From Ignavibacteriales bacterium (GTDB taxonomy: Bacteria > Bacteroidota > Ignavibacteria > Ignavibacteriales > Ignavibacteriaceae): a DNA stretch of 64,000 nucleotides. Made by a program: the position numbers and the translations under genes. Shown piece after piece: positions 1 through 8,644 of this stretch. Every line of letters begins with the position of its first letter. Within the stretch, counting starts at the first letter, position 1. The stretch lies in contig JADJNX010000023.1 of the NCBI GenBank assembly GCA_016714125.1, positions 62,001 to 126,000 of the forward strand. The letters are read 5' to 3'. The notes under the pieces were generated by a model. It did not search any database. It saw only the letters and a list, made by a program, of their open reading frames with translations, and was not told where the DNA came from.

Positions 1-215
1 ATCGCTTTTGTTTTGAAAAAATCGATAAGTTTAATCGCTTTTTCGATGTCCTGTTCTTTGATGAAAGTGACACCCTTGTCATCTTTTGAAGCAAGACGAA
101 GCACCGCCTTTTCACGGTCGATTACTTCAAATCTTTTTCCATCGGGCGAATTTGCAATAATTATATGAAATGAGTTGGAACCAATATCGAGGACAGCAAA
201 ATTCTTCTTAAACAT
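1..215 (-). CDS. Ppx/GppA family phosphatase, N-terminal fragment
   Basis: The reading frame runs off the left edge, so only about 71 N-terminal residues are present. It begins MFKKNFAVLDIGSNSFH, the phosphate-1 loop of the ASKHA fold used by exopolyphosphatases and pppGpp phosphohydrolases (DIGSNSFH is diagnostic). This family removes terminal phosphate from polyphosphate or from (p)ppGpp. The ATG overlaps the last 8 bases of the glycosyltransferase gene before it, which suggests one transcript. Which of the two substrates is used cannot be decided from the fragment. Confidence 0.85.
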   Translation of the reverse strand, partial: MFKKNFAVLDIGSNSFHIIIANSPDGKRFEVIDREKAVLRLASKDDKGVTFIKEQDIEKAIKLIDFFKTKA

Positions 216-1300
216 CTTTGTTCATTTTAGGGGATTGTAAAAGTATCTTTCCTGCGAGTTCCGACACTTCTTTAATAGTAATGTCATCGATGATATCCGA
301 CCGGTGGAGGAAAAATTTACCAACTCCCATTGGAGCCCATACAAAAGGATTTGTGGGACCAAACAGTGATATCTGTGGTGTTCTTGTGGAACCGGCAACA
401 TGCATTATGCCGGTGTCGTTGGTGATAAACAAATCTGATTTGGAAATCAGAGCTGCTACTTCAGGGATGCTTTTATCAATAAATTCATGAACCGTAAACT
501 TTAATTCCTCCCTGATCTTCGAAATTATGGGTTGGTCGGCACTGCTACCGGTCAGGTAGATGCATGCATCATATTTTTCTTTTAATTCTTCAATTATCTT
601 TACAAAATTTTTGTAATACCATCTGTTTGGGAGTTTCCCCGCACCTGTGTGCAATCCAACCACCAATCTTGATTGATACTCCTCAAATTTACTTAAAAAT
701 TTTTCGGCTTGTATCTCATCTTCTGCATCAAAAGTTACCTCCGGTGCGTAACCTGCGGGTTCAACTCCGAGCGGTTTTACAATATCAAGTATCCGTTCAG
801 AGATATTTAAATCGGGATGTATTCTCCAGTCAAAATTTATTTTTTTGTTGAAGAAAAATGATGACTCGTTAAAAACGCCATCAAGATAGTTGGGTCCAAC
901 TTTTAGTTTTGCCTTGGTTATCCCTGCCATCAGGTTACTCGTGAATGAAATCGAGACCGTTACGGGCACAAGCACCCAGTCATATTCTTCACGGAGTACG
1001 GAGAAAAATCGGGAGAGTTGCAGAGGGTTGGCATGTTGTTTTTTGTTGAAAACCACAACACGGTCGATGTATTTGTTTTTAAGGACTGCATCCTTGTTTG
1101 AAGGACTGACAATAAGTGTCAGGTGGGCAAGGGGATATTTATTTTTGGCTGCACGAAAAAAGGGAGTTGCTGGCAAGCAAGTCGCCAAGCTGATTGTGTT
1201 GCCTGATAATTAATATTTTTGACGGATTTTTCTCATACTCCTCTTTATACTTGGGAGGTGAAAAAGAGAAACTGTAGAATGCCCTTACGAACCTGTTCAT
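208..1300 (-). CDS. Glycosyltransferase family 9 (heptosyltransferase-like), one frameshift
   Basis: GT9 enzymes transfer heptose or related sugars from nucleotide donors to the LPS core on the cytoplasmic side of the inner membrane. The N-terminal part, from ATG at 1300, reads KILIIRQHNQLGDLLA in one frame. From about 1165-1178 the homology continues in another frame as TPFFRAAKNKYP. Removing one base near 1170 joins them into a 363-residue protein of normal GT9 length. The C-terminal half has the typical GLHTGAG, TNDTGIMHVAG and SLFGPTNP segments of the donor-binding domain. The start lies 3 bp after the small membrane protein gene 1304-1525. A second GT9 lies at 38.4 kb. The frameshift is probably a sequencing error, but a real lesion cannot be excluded. 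Confidence 0.8.
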
Positions 1301-1303
1301 CGT

Positions 1304-1525
1304 CTATTTTGCGGGATCACCGCTGATCTCAATATAATCCGCTTCTTCAATTACACGGTCGGAAATGAAAGACTTCCCTTTGTTAATGCGAATACCGGAG
1401 CCGGTATTATCCTGGGTGCCAAAATTCTTTGAACTTCGTGCAGCTTGTCTTCTAATGCTCTTAAAGAAAACTCTTACTATGTAAAAAAATATGATGCCTG
1501 TAAGTACTATTAAAACTTTTCTCAC
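1304..1525 (-). CDS. Small single-pass membrane protein of unknown function
   Basis: A 73-residue protein. One hydrophobic helix spans about residues 4-20, followed by a basic stretch (KSIRRQAARSSK) and a polar tail ending YIEISGDPAK. This resembles the short membrane proteins annotated as DUF4834-like in Bacteroidota, but the match is weak and I do not assign a function. Its start codon overlaps the stop of the deoxynucleoside kinase gene by 4 bp and the GT9 gene follows 3 bp later, so it is almost certainly translated as part of that operon. The basic residues after the helix suggest a periplasmic N-terminus and cytoplasmic tail. Confidence 0.6.
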   Translation of the reverse strand: MRKVLIVLTGIIFFYIVRVFFKSIRRQAARSSKNFGTQDNTGSGIRINKGKSFISDRVIEEADYIEISGDPAK

Positions 1526-2175
1526 AAAAATGCCTTGCCTTCGGGGTGAAAATACTCAATTCTTGTTCTGTCTTGTCTGAAGATCTGTTCATACAACTCT
1601 TCAAAGTCGTTTTCATTATTAACAAAATCTATCTCTGTAGAGTTTACAATTAAGAGAGGAGTTTCGTTATATCTTAAAAAATATTCGTTATACATATCAT
1701 AAAGGTCGGAAATATACTGCTCATCAATGTCGATTTCGTAACTTCTGTGCCTTTTTCTGATATTTGCGAGCAGCCGTTCAACATCTGCTCTGAGGTAGAT
1801 TACCAGGTCGGGTTTTCGGAGATTTTGAGCGAGTTTGGGGAAAATCTCATTGTAGAGTCGTAACTCTTCCTTGTCGAGATTAAGATAAGCAAAGAGAAGA
1901 TCTTTCTCAAAAATGTAATCTGCAACGCTGAATTCGGAAAAAATTGAATCCTGGTTCAAATCTTCGAGCTGCTTGTAACGGCTGATCAAAAAGAACATCT
2001 GGGTCTGAAAAGCGTATCTTTTTCTGTTTTTATAAAATTTTGCCAGAAAAGGGTTCTCATCATGGTTCTCCAAAATCATCGTCGCATTTAGGCGAACTTG
2101 AAGTTTACGGACAAGGGATGTTTTCCCTGCTCCGATTACTCCTTCAACAGCAATATAATTGATCTCACTTTTCAT
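1522..2175 (-). CDS. Deoxynucleoside kinase (dGK/dAK family)
   Basis: Phosphorylates deoxynucleosides with ATP for nucleotide salvage in the cytoplasm. The P-loop GVIGAGKTS lies at residues 12-20. The family's substrate-binding region follows (FSEFSVADYIFEKD), then the lid-type basic segment RKRHRSYEIDI. With the ATG at 2175 the protein is 217 residues, the usual length. An in-frame upstream start at 2190 would lengthen the overlap with folK and adds only a non-conserved MWFFS. The gene overlaps the end of folK by about 11 bp and the next small gene by 4 bp. folK next to a dNK gene is a common arrangement in Bacteroidota-related genomes. Whether it prefers dG, dA or dC cannot be read here. 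Confidence 0.85.
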   Translation of the reverse strand: MKSEINYIAVEGVIGAGKTSLVRKLQVRLNATMILENHDENPFLAKFYKNRKRYAFQTQMFFLISRYKQLEDLNQDSIFSEFSVADYIFEKDLLFAYLNLDKEELRLYNEIFPKLAQNLRKPDLVIYLRADVERLLANIRKRHRSYEIDIDEQYISDLYDMYNEYFLRYNETPLLIVNSTEIDFVNNENDFEELYEQIFRQDRTRIEYFHPEGKAFL

Positions 2176-2689
2176 CGAGAAAAACCACACCTCTTTTCAT
2201 TCTAAAAAAATTCCTGTTCCAACCTTTAATATAAGATTTCTCTTCCACTATTTTAAGGTCGCTTAAAAAGATACCTTCTCCCGGCAAAATTAAATCGGAA
2301 TTAAGTTCAAGCAACGGCACCAAAAAGAAGTCCCGTTTTGTAAGCTCTTTGTGTGGAATATTAAGAGACTCTTCTGACACTATCCTCTCACCATAAAGAA
2401 GAATATCGATATCAATCTCTCTTTCATGCCACCGCTCCCTTTTAACCCTGCCTGTTTTTTCCTCGATCATCTTAAGTTCATGGAGGAGTGGCACAGGTTT
2501 AATATCTGTTTCTATCGAGATCACCATGTTCAGGAAATCATCCTGCTCTTCAACACCGTAAGGGACTGTATCGTAAATCTTTGAAAATGCCGTAATTTGG
2601 GTGTTTTTAAGCTCTGTTATCCCGGTAAGGGCAGAATGAAGATTTTTTAACTTATCTCCAAAATTGCTTCCCAGAGCCAGATAAACAAT
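2165..2689 (-). CDS. folK: 2-amino-4-hydroxy-6-hydroxymethyldihydropteridine pyrophosphokinase (HPPK)
   Basis: Transfers pyrophosphate from ATP to 6-hydroxymethyl-7,8-dihydropterin in folate synthesis. The N-terminus reads VYLALGSNFGD, and the catalytic signature RWHEREIDIDILLYG matches the family pattern RWxxRxxDxDxLLYG with its two magnesium-binding aspartates. The conserved frame starts before any ATG: the codons ahead of VYLALGSN hold no ATG, GTG or TTG between an upstream TAA and ATT at 2689. Either a rare ATT start is used or one base is wrong here. I place the start at that ATT, giving 174 residues. An internal ATG at 2527 would delete the whole N-terminal strand and is not credible. 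The gene follows folB directly. Confidence 0.85.
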   Translation of the reverse strand: MVYLALGSNFGDKLKNLHSALTGITELKNTQITAFSKIYDTVPYGVEEQDDFLNMVISIETDIKPVPLLHELKMIEEKTGRVKRERWHEREIDIDILLYGERIVSEESLNIPHKELTKRDFFLVPLLELNSDLILPGEGIFLSDLKIVEEKSYIKGWNRNFFRMKRGVVFLDEK

Positions 2690-2699
2690 CGTTCCCGTA

Positions 2700-3115
2700 T
2701 TATTTAACTCCGCTTAAGGTTTCAACTTCGGGTTTAAACGATTTGTAGAATTCTTCACGGGTAGTATCAATTTCCACTTCAACACAATCAACAACACCAC
2801 CTATCGGAGGGTTGTTTTCCCTTACTCTGACGATAAGTCTTTCAAGTCCGGTATATTTTCGAATAGAACTTCAGATATTTTATAAGCCACCCTTTCGATA
2901 AGGTAACTTTTTTTGGTCATTGCTATACTTAAGATATAATTGTAAACTGTTTCATAGTTGATCGTTTTTTGAAGGTTATCCGAAACTCCGGCTTCACTAA
3001 AATCGATATACATATCGATGTCAGCTTCAAATTTACCTCCAACTCGCTGCTCTTCCTGCATAACGCCATGATATGCATAAAAGGAAGCTTTTTTTATTCT
3101 TATTATATTTATCAT
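2700..3115 (-). CDS. folB: Dihydroneopterin aldolase, one frameshift
   Basis: Converts dihydroneopterin to hydroxymethyldihydropterin, the substrate of FolK encoded just downstream. The first 90 residues carry the family signature FYAYHGVMQEEQRVGGKF with the catalytic Glu and Lys region. Near 2850 the frame breaks. The C-terminal strand continues one frame over as LERLIVRVRENNPPIGGVVD, ending SGVK at 2700. Restoring one base in the codon after the proline of IPD gives a 138-residue protein. Without the repair the protein would stop at 97 residues and lose its last beta strand. The stop at 2700 is only 11 bp from the folK reading frame. Confidence 0.8.
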
Positions 3116-4012
3116 CTAATTTGTCGTTTTTCTTGTTGAAAAAATCTCGAACTGCGAAATAAACAATCCCGTTAGTACGAGAACACTCCCCAATAAATGA
3201 GTGGTCGTCAGTGATTCGTTATAGAATACCCACCCAAGCAGAAGGGCAAGTATGGGAGTTATAAAAGCGACGAGTGACATCATTAAGAACACTGACTCTT
3301 TTAAGAAGCCAATAATATGATGTGAAAGCCACTATCGAACCAAATACTCCAAGATAGACTACCGAACCAACTCCTGCCAAATCAAATTTGTTGGCAGATA
3401 AATCTTCAAAAAAGATACCAAGCAGAATGAACCCCACTGCAGAGATTGCCATGGGCACAAGATTCATCGAAAATGGATTTAATTGTTTACCATCTTTTTG
3501 ATCATTACCACAATAAATGATTGGATAATGGCGCTTAATAAGATTGCCGCCGTTCCCAATGTCTCCATAAGATCAAACTTGATTGCCAAACTGTCGGAAA
3601 AAAATTACCAAAATTCCGCCAAATCCGATGATCATCCCTATCAGTTTTGTTTTGTTCAGAATCTCTTCACTTAACCGATAATAGGCTACGATCGCAACAC
3701 AAAAGGGATAAACTGCAAACAATACTGATGCCATTCCCGAATTTACATATTGCTCTCCCCAGTAAACAAGCCCAAAAGGGACTAAAAACGAGAAGAAGCC
3801 TGCATATAAGTAGATCCTCATTGCAACCGGACTCAAGTCCAATGACATCTTTTTGATCTTCATTATACCATAAATCAGAATTGAAGCGAGAACAAACCTG
3901 AATCCGGCTGAATAAAAGACGGTAAGCGACTCCATTCCTACCTTGATAACAAGCCATGTGGAGCCCCAAATTAAACAAATTGCCAAATACCTGAGCCCAT
4001 ACCATTTTTCAT
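3116..4012 (-). CDS. EamA/DMT-family transporter, four frameshifts
   Basis: A drug/metabolite transporter superfamily permease with about ten inner-membrane helices. Substrate is unknown; relatives export amino acids or other small metabolites. Segments of one gene appear in shifting frames: AICLIWGSTWLVIKVGMESL (first helix), SDSLAIKFDLMETLGTAAIL, NLVPMAISAVGFILLGIFF and LVAFITPILALLLGWVFYNE (last EamA motif). Four single-base corrections, all in A or T runs near 4007, 3600, 3500 and 3293, rebuild a continuous 298-residue protein starting MKKWYGLRYLAI at 4012 and ending KTTN at 3116. The corrections cancel (two gains, two losses) and the length is typical. The start codon lies inside the truncated pgeF gene. 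Confidence 0.7.
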
Positions 4013-4432
4013 TGTGTTAATCGTTTTGGTGACGATCTTAAGTGAAGTGCCTTTCCAACCGGAGTGAATCCCTGCTACAAGCTTCTGTTTTGTATCATAA
4101 ACAAATATTGCGGGACAATCTGCGGAACTGATCAAAACAGCGATTCCCGGTTTATCGGTTATCATTGCATCACTTTCACCCTTCATACCTCCCTCAGTAA
4201 TAAATCGAATCTTATCACCATGGACCTGTTTCTGGGTGGCACAATTTTCCGGTTTTATCCCCAGACTGGTTACCCATCTTTTCCTGTTGGATAAAACTTT
4301 TTCTTCATCATCTCCAACAGAGAGAGATTGATTAAAATGAAATGGTGCCTCGGCACTTTCGTCAATAACAGTCGAGAAACCACACACTATATTGTCAAAT
4401 CCGGAAAATATTCCGGGTCTCAGGGTTACCAT
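3971..4432 (-). pseudogene. pgeF: Peptidoglycan editing factor PgeF (YfiH/laccase-domain), C-terminally truncated
   Basis: The protein has the N-terminal two thirds of the YfiH family, cytoplasmic zinc enzymes linked to removal of misincorporated amino acids from peptidoglycan precursors and to purine nucleoside phosphorolysis. QKQVHGDKI, SSADCPAIFVYD and GIHSGWKGTSLKIV carry the conserved His, Cys and His metal ligands. After TINTM the sequence stops resembling the family. The usual GPSIxxCCYEVG segment and about 90 further residues are absent, and the next bases encode the start of the EamA transporter. At 153 residues, against about 240-260 normally, the gene is truncated. The junction lies at an ATGAAA that could serve both genes, so a deletion or mis-join there is plausible. 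Confidence 0.75.
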
Positions 4433-4460
4433 AAACGGCTCCTTTTATATCCTTGCAAAA

Positions 4461-5390
4461 TTATTCCAATTTCCTTTTACCGGGAAATATCTTGAAATAG
4501 AGCGGTACTTCTTTAGTGCTTCTGTAGATATTTCCTTTACCCAATGAAGAAGTTATCAATGTGTCGGTCCCGCTAAAATAAGCCGAAATCTCAAATTCTC
4601 TTCCGGAAACAGTTTTCACTTTAAGGTGAGATTTTGGTACCCCAAGCTTCGCCGGATCTATATCATCGGCAAAGTTTCTCGCTTCGAGAGTAGTAAGTTG
4701 ATTTAAATACTCTGAAATCTTTGCAGAATCAACTTTTTTGCCCTCGATGACCCAATCTGTCACATTCCTTTTCAAAGTAAAATTTTCATTGCCTTTAAAA
4801 TCGATCTCCTGCCACGATTCAGACCCGCCAAAAGTGAGTTGTGTTTGTCTGTAGAGAGTCATGTCGGAGTTAAACATCAGATCAAGAAATCCTGAAACCA
4901 GATAAACATCATCTGCATTAACCATCTTTACATAAGTACCCATCTCCTGAGGTGAGAGCATTTCACTCTTGCCAATCAATAATTCAAATTCACTTTGCTC
5001 CCCGGAGAAAAGTTTTAAGGATGTTGCTCCTGTATCGAGTCCAAACCCTGCAAGATCTTCCTTTTTTCTGGAAACCAGATTAATAACTTTTAATTCTGCA
5101 ATAGTTGAAATCATTGAGGTGATCTTCGTCCCCTCTGCTGAAACTTTTTTCCCTGATCCTCCAGGAAGAGTGATTAACCACTCCTCACCGGTCTTTTCAA
5201 AAACCACCAGACAGCCCCCTTTGGGGATCATCTCAATTCTATTGATACCTGTGCTGTCTAAAGCCGGGATGCCGGCTCCTGTCTCGCTGCCTTCACTACC
5301 TGAATATTTCAGAAGGATTCCCCCGACTGTTATAACCAAAACTATCGCAAGCAGGATATAAAGCCTGTTTCCCAACTTAGCAAAGAGCAT
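4461..5390 (-). CDS. DUF4340 domain-containing membrane-anchored protein
   Basis: 309 residues with an N-terminal membrane helix (about residues 6-27) and a large extracytoplasmic part. DUF4340 proteins have repeated beta-rich modules and sit beside GldG-like ABC components. Here the start overlaps the GldG stop codon as TGATG, so the pair is translationally coupled. Readable features include ELKVINLVSRKKEDLAGFGLD and LTTLEARNFADDIDPAKLGV, two copies of the family's Leu-rich module ending in a xFGLD/xLGV-type turn, which suggests an internal duplication. No catalytic motif is visible. I infer it is the periplasmic partner of the ABC transporter encoded upstream; its exact role is unknown for the family. 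Confidence 0.75.
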   Translation of the reverse strand: MLFAKLGNRLYILLAIVLVITVGGILLKYSGSEGSETGAGIPALDSTGINRIEMIPKGGCLVVFEKTGEEWLITLPGGSGKKVSAEGTKITSMISTIAELKVINLVSRKKEDLAGFGLDTGATSLKLFSGEQSEFELLIGKSEMLSPQEMGTYVKMVNADDVYLVSGFLDLMFNSDMTLYRQTQLTFGGSESWQEIDFKGNENFTLKRNVTDWVIEGKKVDSAKISEYLNQLTTLEARNFADDIDPAKLGVPKSHLKVKTVSGREFEISAYFSGTDTLITSSLGKGNIYRSTKEVPLYFKIFPGKRKLE

Positions 5391-6919
5391 CAGTTATCTC
5401 CCTCTTTCTCTTCGTCAATCCAGGACTCTTCAGAAAGTAATTTTCTTCTTGTTTTTCTTTTGCTGTAGCGGTAAAATCCAAATAAAATTGCAAAAAATAT
5501 CGGGGCAAGAAAATTGAAATATTTAATGACAGCCTTAGAACCTTCCCCGATTGACGGGTCAATAGGTCTTTGTGTTACACCCTTGTTCCTGAGTTGTGCA
5601 AGCCCTGAGTTATCAGTTACATATTCGATCATGTTTGCAAGAAAGTTGATATTGTCGGCCTGAATGCTTTGCGCTTGTTGTCCCTCGCCGTTGACAACAA
5701 AATCACCATCGGAAATAAGGACTATTTTACTGACGACATTTCCAAATTTCCCTTCAGCCATAACTGCTGTATTCAGGTATGAAAGCTGGAAATCACCTCC
5801 GGTCCACTCCCTTTGCAGATCAATTTTAAGGGGTAAAACATCAAGTCCTGATCTGTCGGATGTGATTGCAAGTGGAGTAAATTTAATCCCCGGTCTGCCG
5901 ATCGCATCAATGCTCGAGGGAAACATAAGAGTAAGCCCCTCAATTCCCTTTAAAGGTGGAATGTTTGCAAATCGGGTGATAATCGGGAAATAATGAAAAC
6001 TCACCGGTGTCTGGAATTCGAGTCCGGCGGACTGTTGTCTCACCATAATCGATGCACAACTGTAGTCACGTACAAAATCAGATTTGATATTTAACCCTTT
6101 GTCCTTAAAGAAATCTGGAAGTCCCGTCTCAAGTTTTTTTGCCTCACCCGTCTGCTGATCAAGATCAACAGTGTTTATGGCAGCAACAATATTTCCTCCT
6201 TTTGCAACAAAACTTTCGAGAAGAGCGAGATGTTCGTTTGGAAACACTGCTGTTGGTGCTATAATAAGAATGGTTTTGATCGCTTCAGGGATATAAAGTG
6301 AATCAGAAAGATCAACAGGAATCACATCAAGAGTGACCATAAGCGACTGCATCAATTGAGCAACTGCTTGCTGTGATGGTTCTCCATGCCCCAAAATATA
6401 TCCTACACTGCTTTTATTCTCTGCCGTCATCTTCTTAATTGAAGTAGTAAGGGCATATTCCATCGAACTTCCGGGTTGAATAAGGGGGATTATCTCTTTT
6501 CTTGTTCCATATTTTATGACTGCACCCAGATAAATCTTCTGCTGTTTTACCTGATCTTTTTCACGCACATCCAGAATCGCGGGGGTAATTCCATCTCCTT
6601 CTGCTTTTATGCCGTCACCGGGGTCTTCCACTTTATAGATGAAATTTGTTCCTGCAAGATATCCATACTCTGCAAGCATATCCTTAAATTCATCTTTTGT
6701 TCTTGCGATGTCGGGTGGAAGATCAGTGGAAATATATGCAGTTACAGTAACGGGTTGTTTTAACCCGCCCAAAATGTTTTTTGTTGGTTCGCTTAAAGTA
6801 TATGCTTTATCTGCTGTGAAATCGAACCGGGCATAAAAGAACCAGGAGAAGAGGTTGATCAAAATCACTATTCCGGCTACAGCTCCGATGATCATTAAAA
6901 AGGTCTTTTTTGAGATCAT
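5390..6919 (-). CDS. GldG-like ABC transporter auxiliary protein
   Basis: A 509-residue protein of the ABC-type uncharacterised transport family (GldG / intraflagellar-transport-like domain). One helix lies at residues 9-30 before the conserved ARFDFTADKAYTLSEPTKNIL. A long periplasmic region with YISTDLPPDIARTKDEF follows, then the IFT52-like GYILGHGEPSQQ segment, a C-terminal helix (APIFFAILFGFYRYS) and a basic tail. In gliding Bacteroidota GldA, GldF and GldG form one ABC transporter needed for motility. In non-gliding relatives similar sets occur without known substrate. The gene overlaps the permease gene by 4 bp. Assignment to the family is firm; participation in gliding is not implied. 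Confidence 0.85.
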   Translation of the reverse strand: MISKKTFLMIIGAVAGIVILINLFSWFFYARFDFTADKAYTLSEPTKNILGGLKQPVTVTAYISTDLPPDIARTKDEFKDMLAEYGYLAGTNFIYKVEDPGDGIKAEGDGITPAILDVREKDQVKQQKIYLGAVIKYGTRKEIIPLIQPGSSMEYALTTSIKKMTAENKSSVGYILGHGEPSQQAVAQLMQSLMVTLDVIPVDLSDSLYIPEAIKTILIIAPTAVFPNEHLALLESFVAKGGNIVAAINTVDLDQQTGEAKKLETGLPDFFKDKGLNIKSDFVRDYSCASIMVRQQSAGLEFQTPVSFHYFPIITRFANIPPLKGIEGLTLMFPSSIDAIGRPGIKFTPLAITSDRSGLDVLPLKIDLQREWTGGDFQLSYLNTAVMAEGKFGNVVSKIVLISDGDFVVNGEGQQAQSIQADNINFLANMIEYVTDNSGLAQLRNKGVTQRPIDPSIGEGSKAVIKYFNFLAPIFFAILFGFYRYSKRKTRRKLLSEESWIDEEKEGDN

Positions 6920-7653
6920 TTTTTAACCTCCTCAATAATATTTCTTTTTGAGAGTGAGGCGCTGGCAAAAAAGAGCCCAAGGAATGTGACGGAAAGAAAA
7001 TATATAATGTCCCTTGTGTCGATAACACCACGCGAAATTGAATCGTAATGATCTGTCATACTAAAATAATTGATAACAACACCCAATGGACCAAATATCT
7101 GTTCAGAGATTATGTTGAAGATCAAAACAAAAAAGATTCCTGTGAGGAGAGAAGAGATAAAAGCAATAATTTGATTATTAGTGAGACTGCTGGCAAAGAT
7201 TCCAATCCCCGCGAGGGCAGAACTCATCAGAAACAATCCCAGATATCCCATAATTGTTGCACCGTGATCCACCGGACCCAATATCATGACCGAGAAATAG
7301 TATGGCAGTGTAAGCAGGAGCGCAACACCAACAAGTGCCATAACTGAAAGAAACTTACCGGCAATTACTTCCCAGTCTGTAACTGGTTTGGTAAGGAGCA
7401 ACTCAAGTGTCCCGGTTTTGCTTTCATCAGCAATTGTTCGCATTGTTAAAGCCGGAATAAAGAGAAAAAGTATCCAGTAGGCGGCTGTGAAAAATGATTG
7501 AAGTGATGCCTGACCTGCAAAAAACACATCGGTTCCGTAGAGCCATGTGAAAAATCCGCTAAATCCCAGGAAAACAACCAGGAGCACATAAGCCATTAAT
7601 GAGTCGAAAAAAAGGGTTATTTCTCTTTTTGCGATGGTAAAAATAATATTCAT
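6916..7653 (-). CDS. ABC-2 type permease (GldF-like)
   Basis: 245 residues and six predicted membrane helices, typical of ABC-2 permeases. The start reads MNIIFTIAKREITLFFDSLMAYV, and the conserved loop ALTMRTIADESKTGTLELLL TKP is the hallmark of the NosY/GldF group that couples to the ATPase. The protein sits between the ATP-binding protein (stop 2 bp upstream of this start) and the GldG-like protein (4-bp overlap), so ATPase, permease and auxiliary protein are made from one mRNA. Substrate is unknown. Confidence 0.88.
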   Translation of the reverse strand: MNIIFTIAKREITLFFDSLMAYVLLVVFLGFSGFFTWLYGTDVFFAGQASLQSFFTAAYWILFLFIPALTMRTIADESKTGTLELLLTKPVTDWEVIAGKFLSVMALVGVALLLTLPYYFSVMILGPVDHGATIMGYLGLFLMSSALAGIGIFASSLTNNQIIAFISSLLTGIFFVLIFNIISEQIFGPLGVVINYFSMTDHYDSISRGVIDTRDIIYFLSVTFLGLFFASASLSKRNIIEEVKK

Positions 7654-7655
7654 GT

Positions 7656-8583
7656 TCAGGTGGTAGTCAATTCTTTAAAAATATCTTCAAGTTTGGTTTC
7701 AATTGTGGTCATCTCCAATAAAACAAAATTATTGGCGATCGCTGAGTGAAAGATCAATCTGTTTTAAATCTGCTGACCCCCCTGTTACAATATATGTGTT
7801 GTTATCATTAAGAAAATCGACAGCGGTTACGTTCGGAATTGATTTTAGTGCTTCGATAATTCCTTGAGTTGGAGCATCTGCATCAACACGCACTCTAACG
7901 GTTAATCCTTCACCCGATGCTTTTCTAAGGCTTTCAGGTGATCCGTCAGCTACGATTTTGCCTTCATTAATGATCAGAATCCGGTCACTCATCGCTTCCA
8001 CTTCGGGGAGTATATGTGTTGAGAGGATAACTGTTTTCTCTTTACCTGCTTCTTTAATCAGATTTCTGATCTCAATAATCTGATTTGGATCAAGCCCTGT
8101 TGTGGGTTCATCCAGTATCAAAATTTGAGGATCGTGAATCAGTGCCTGAGCAAGTCCTACTCTCTGTCTGTATCCCTTCGAAAGTTCACCAATTTTTTTG
8201 TGCTTTTCCCTGTCGAGCCCACAAACAACAACCATTTCTCTCACTCTTTGAGTTATCGAGCCCTTTTCCATCTGTTGCAACCCGGCAACATATTCAAGGT
8301 AATCGGTTACGTACATATCGTAATAAAGAGGATTGTTCTCGGGAAGGTAACCTGTAATTTTTTTTACAGCGCCGGGATTCTCCCAGACCGGTTGGTCGTT
8401 GATAAATATCTTTCCTGCTGTTGGGGCGAGAAAACCGGTGATCATCTTCATAGTTGTGGTCTTTCCTGCACCATTGGGTCCAAGAAAACCGACTATCTCT
8501 CCGGTTTTTACTTCAAATGAAATGTCGTTAACAGCATACTGCTCACCAAAGAGCCTAGTAACATTCTCTAGTCTTATACTCAT
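7656..8583 (-). CDS. ABC transporter ATP-binding protein (GldA-like), C-terminal frameshift
   Basis: The ATPase of the ABC-2 exporter above. Walker A is GPNGAGKTT (about residues 34-42), the signature loop is LSKGYRQRVGLAQAL and Walker B is ILILDEPTTGLDP. In the raw frame the protein ends prematurely at LSLSDRQ. One frame over it continues as AIANNFVLLEMTTIETKLED and ends IFKELTTT at 7656, which is the normal C-terminal tail of GldA-type ATPases. One extra base near 7735-7742 explains this, and the repaired length is 308 residues. The nucleotide-binding domain itself is intact either way. First gene of a four-gene unit: ATPase, permease, GldG, DUF4340. Confidence 0.85.
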
Positions 8584-8644
8584 TATGGGAATTTAAAAAA
8601 TGATAAACCTAAATTTACTCAGACTTTGGGTTTATATCAATGTT

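Noticed and set aside
3667..4005. A 112-residue minus-strand frame overlapping the EamA gene
   Set aside because: It is an alternative frame of a gene whose conserved protein text lies in the neighbouring frames.
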